In this document: one piece after another, positions 12,902-13,345 of the stretch | Position numbering within the stretch: position 1 is the first letter of the stretch | Layout: the number at the start of each line of letters is the position of its first letter | NCBI GenBank assembly: GCA_035631115.1 | Contig: DASQJJ010000067.1 | Coordinates: forward strand, 1 to 13,345 | Origin: DASQJJ01 sp035631115 | GTDB lineage: Bacteria > Patescibacteriota > Microgenomatia > Levybacterales > UBA12049 | Length of the DNA stretch: 13,345 bases | Direction of reading: 5' to 3' | Position numbers and translations under genes: made by a program | Notes under the pieces: generated by a model | Told to the model about the DNA's origin: nothing | Database searches by the model: none | What the model saw: only the letters and a program-made list of their open reading frames with translations

Positions 12902-13345
12902 ATGAAGTGGCGTTTGGCATTTCTTGCAACTGTATTTGTTGGGCTTTTGGTACTAATACTTCTTCCTACCTCGCGGAATTGGATAAAGGATAGTCTTTCG
13001 TATAGCACATGCAATACTCCTTTGCCTTATAAAATAGGCTCAATTGACCCAAGATTTGGGATACGTCTTGAGGATGTAGAGAAAGACACAATAAAAGCAA
13101 CAAGTATCTGGAGTGGTGTTGAGGGAAAGCAGTTGTTCATACTTTCTCCCCATGCAGCGCTTTCCGTAAATTTTGTGTATGACCAACGTCAAGAGTTGAA
13201 TAGTGAAGTGCAACAATTAGACAGTGCATTAAGTCAAAGAAACGCCTCGTTGCAACAAAAAATTCAAGAATACGAAGCCGAGGAGGAAGCATTTCAAAAA
13301 AAACTTGCAGCATTTAATGCGTTGGTGGATAAATATAATAAAGAG
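12902..13345 (+). CDS. Membrane-anchored protein with coiled coil, partial; possible matrixin-like metalloprotease
   Basis: The reading frame is open for 148 codons to the window edge, so the C-terminus is missing. A single hydrophobic segment at about 5-22 (start MKWRLAFLAT) is a signal anchor. It is followed by a motif-like stretch with CNTPLPYKIGSIDPRFGI (37-54), ATSIW (66-70) and LSVNFVYDQRQ (87-97). From about 98 onward the sequence is rich in Gln, Glu, Lys and Leu and looks like a coiled coil. The Y-x-IG-x-(I)D-x-RF pattern, an IW and FVYD-RQ remind me of secreted matrixin-family zinc proteases found in Patescibacteria, which carry HExxH further on. That motif is not in this part, so the name is tentative. 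It may belong to another transcript than ftsZ. Confidence 0.7.
   Translation, partial: MKWRLAFLATVFVGLLVLILLPTSRNWIKDSLSYSTCNTPLPYKIGSIDPRFGIRLEDVEKDTIKATSIWSGVEGKQLFILSPHAALSVNFVYDQRQELNSEVQQLDSALSQRNASLQQKIQEYEAEEEAFQKKLAAFNALVDKYNKE

Noticed and set aside
1..13345. CRISPR arrays, tRNA or rRNA genes, insertion sequences
   Set aside because: No spaced repeat arrays, tRNA-like folds, rRNA stretches, transposase frames or terminal inverted repeats were seen; coding sequence fills almost all of 290-13345.

Overview
The window reads as one plus-strand cell-envelope and division locus from a low-GC bacterium, most likely of the Candidate Phyla Radiation (Patescibacteria), possibly the Microgenomates side. 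The clues are AT-rich codon use, short intergenic gaps, a compact and rearranged division/cell-wall (dcw) cluster, a DegT aminotransferase and a FemAB transferase inside that cluster, a very short FtsQ-like protein, and a partial protein resembling a matrixin-type protein I recall from such genomes. TGA ends one gene (4418-4420) and interrupts none of the conserved ones, so the code is standard and not the UGA-Gly code of Gracilibacteria or Absconditabacteria. The lineage is an inference.

Positions 1-289 are a non-coding leader. About 160 nt of it (58-216) can be aligned block by block with the glmS self-cleaving ribozyme, including the cleavage site, the conserved core and the P3-loop pseudoknot. 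It lies directly upstream of glmS (290-2065), the gene this ribozyme controls in Firmicutes. This is the most notable element here. A small AT-rich direct repeat lies between the ribozyme and the start codon.

From 2102 to 6643 there is a tight block: an alpha/beta hydrolase, a MurF-like ligase fused to a membrane domain, a DegT/DnrJ/EryC1 aminotransferase and a FemAB-type aminoacyltransferase. Gaps are 3 nt or less, or the genes overlap. From 6684 to 12860 the core dcw genes follow in order: mraY, ftsW/rodA, murG, a mini-ftsQ, ftsA and ftsZ. murC, murD, murB and ddl, which usually sit among these, are absent from the interval. The window ends inside a membrane-anchored protein (12902 onward).

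The logic is coherent. GlmS makes GlcN6P for UDP-GlcNAc and can be limited by its own product through the ribozyme. The Mur ligase, MraY, MurG and FemAB build and decorate lipid-linked peptidoglycan precursor, FtsW/RodA polymerises it, and FtsQ-like, FtsA and FtsZ place synthesis at the septum. Several genes have a TATAAT-like box only 6-9 nt before the ATG, which suggests leaderless mRNAs. Only murG and the ftsQ-like gene have convincing Shine-Dalgarno sequences.
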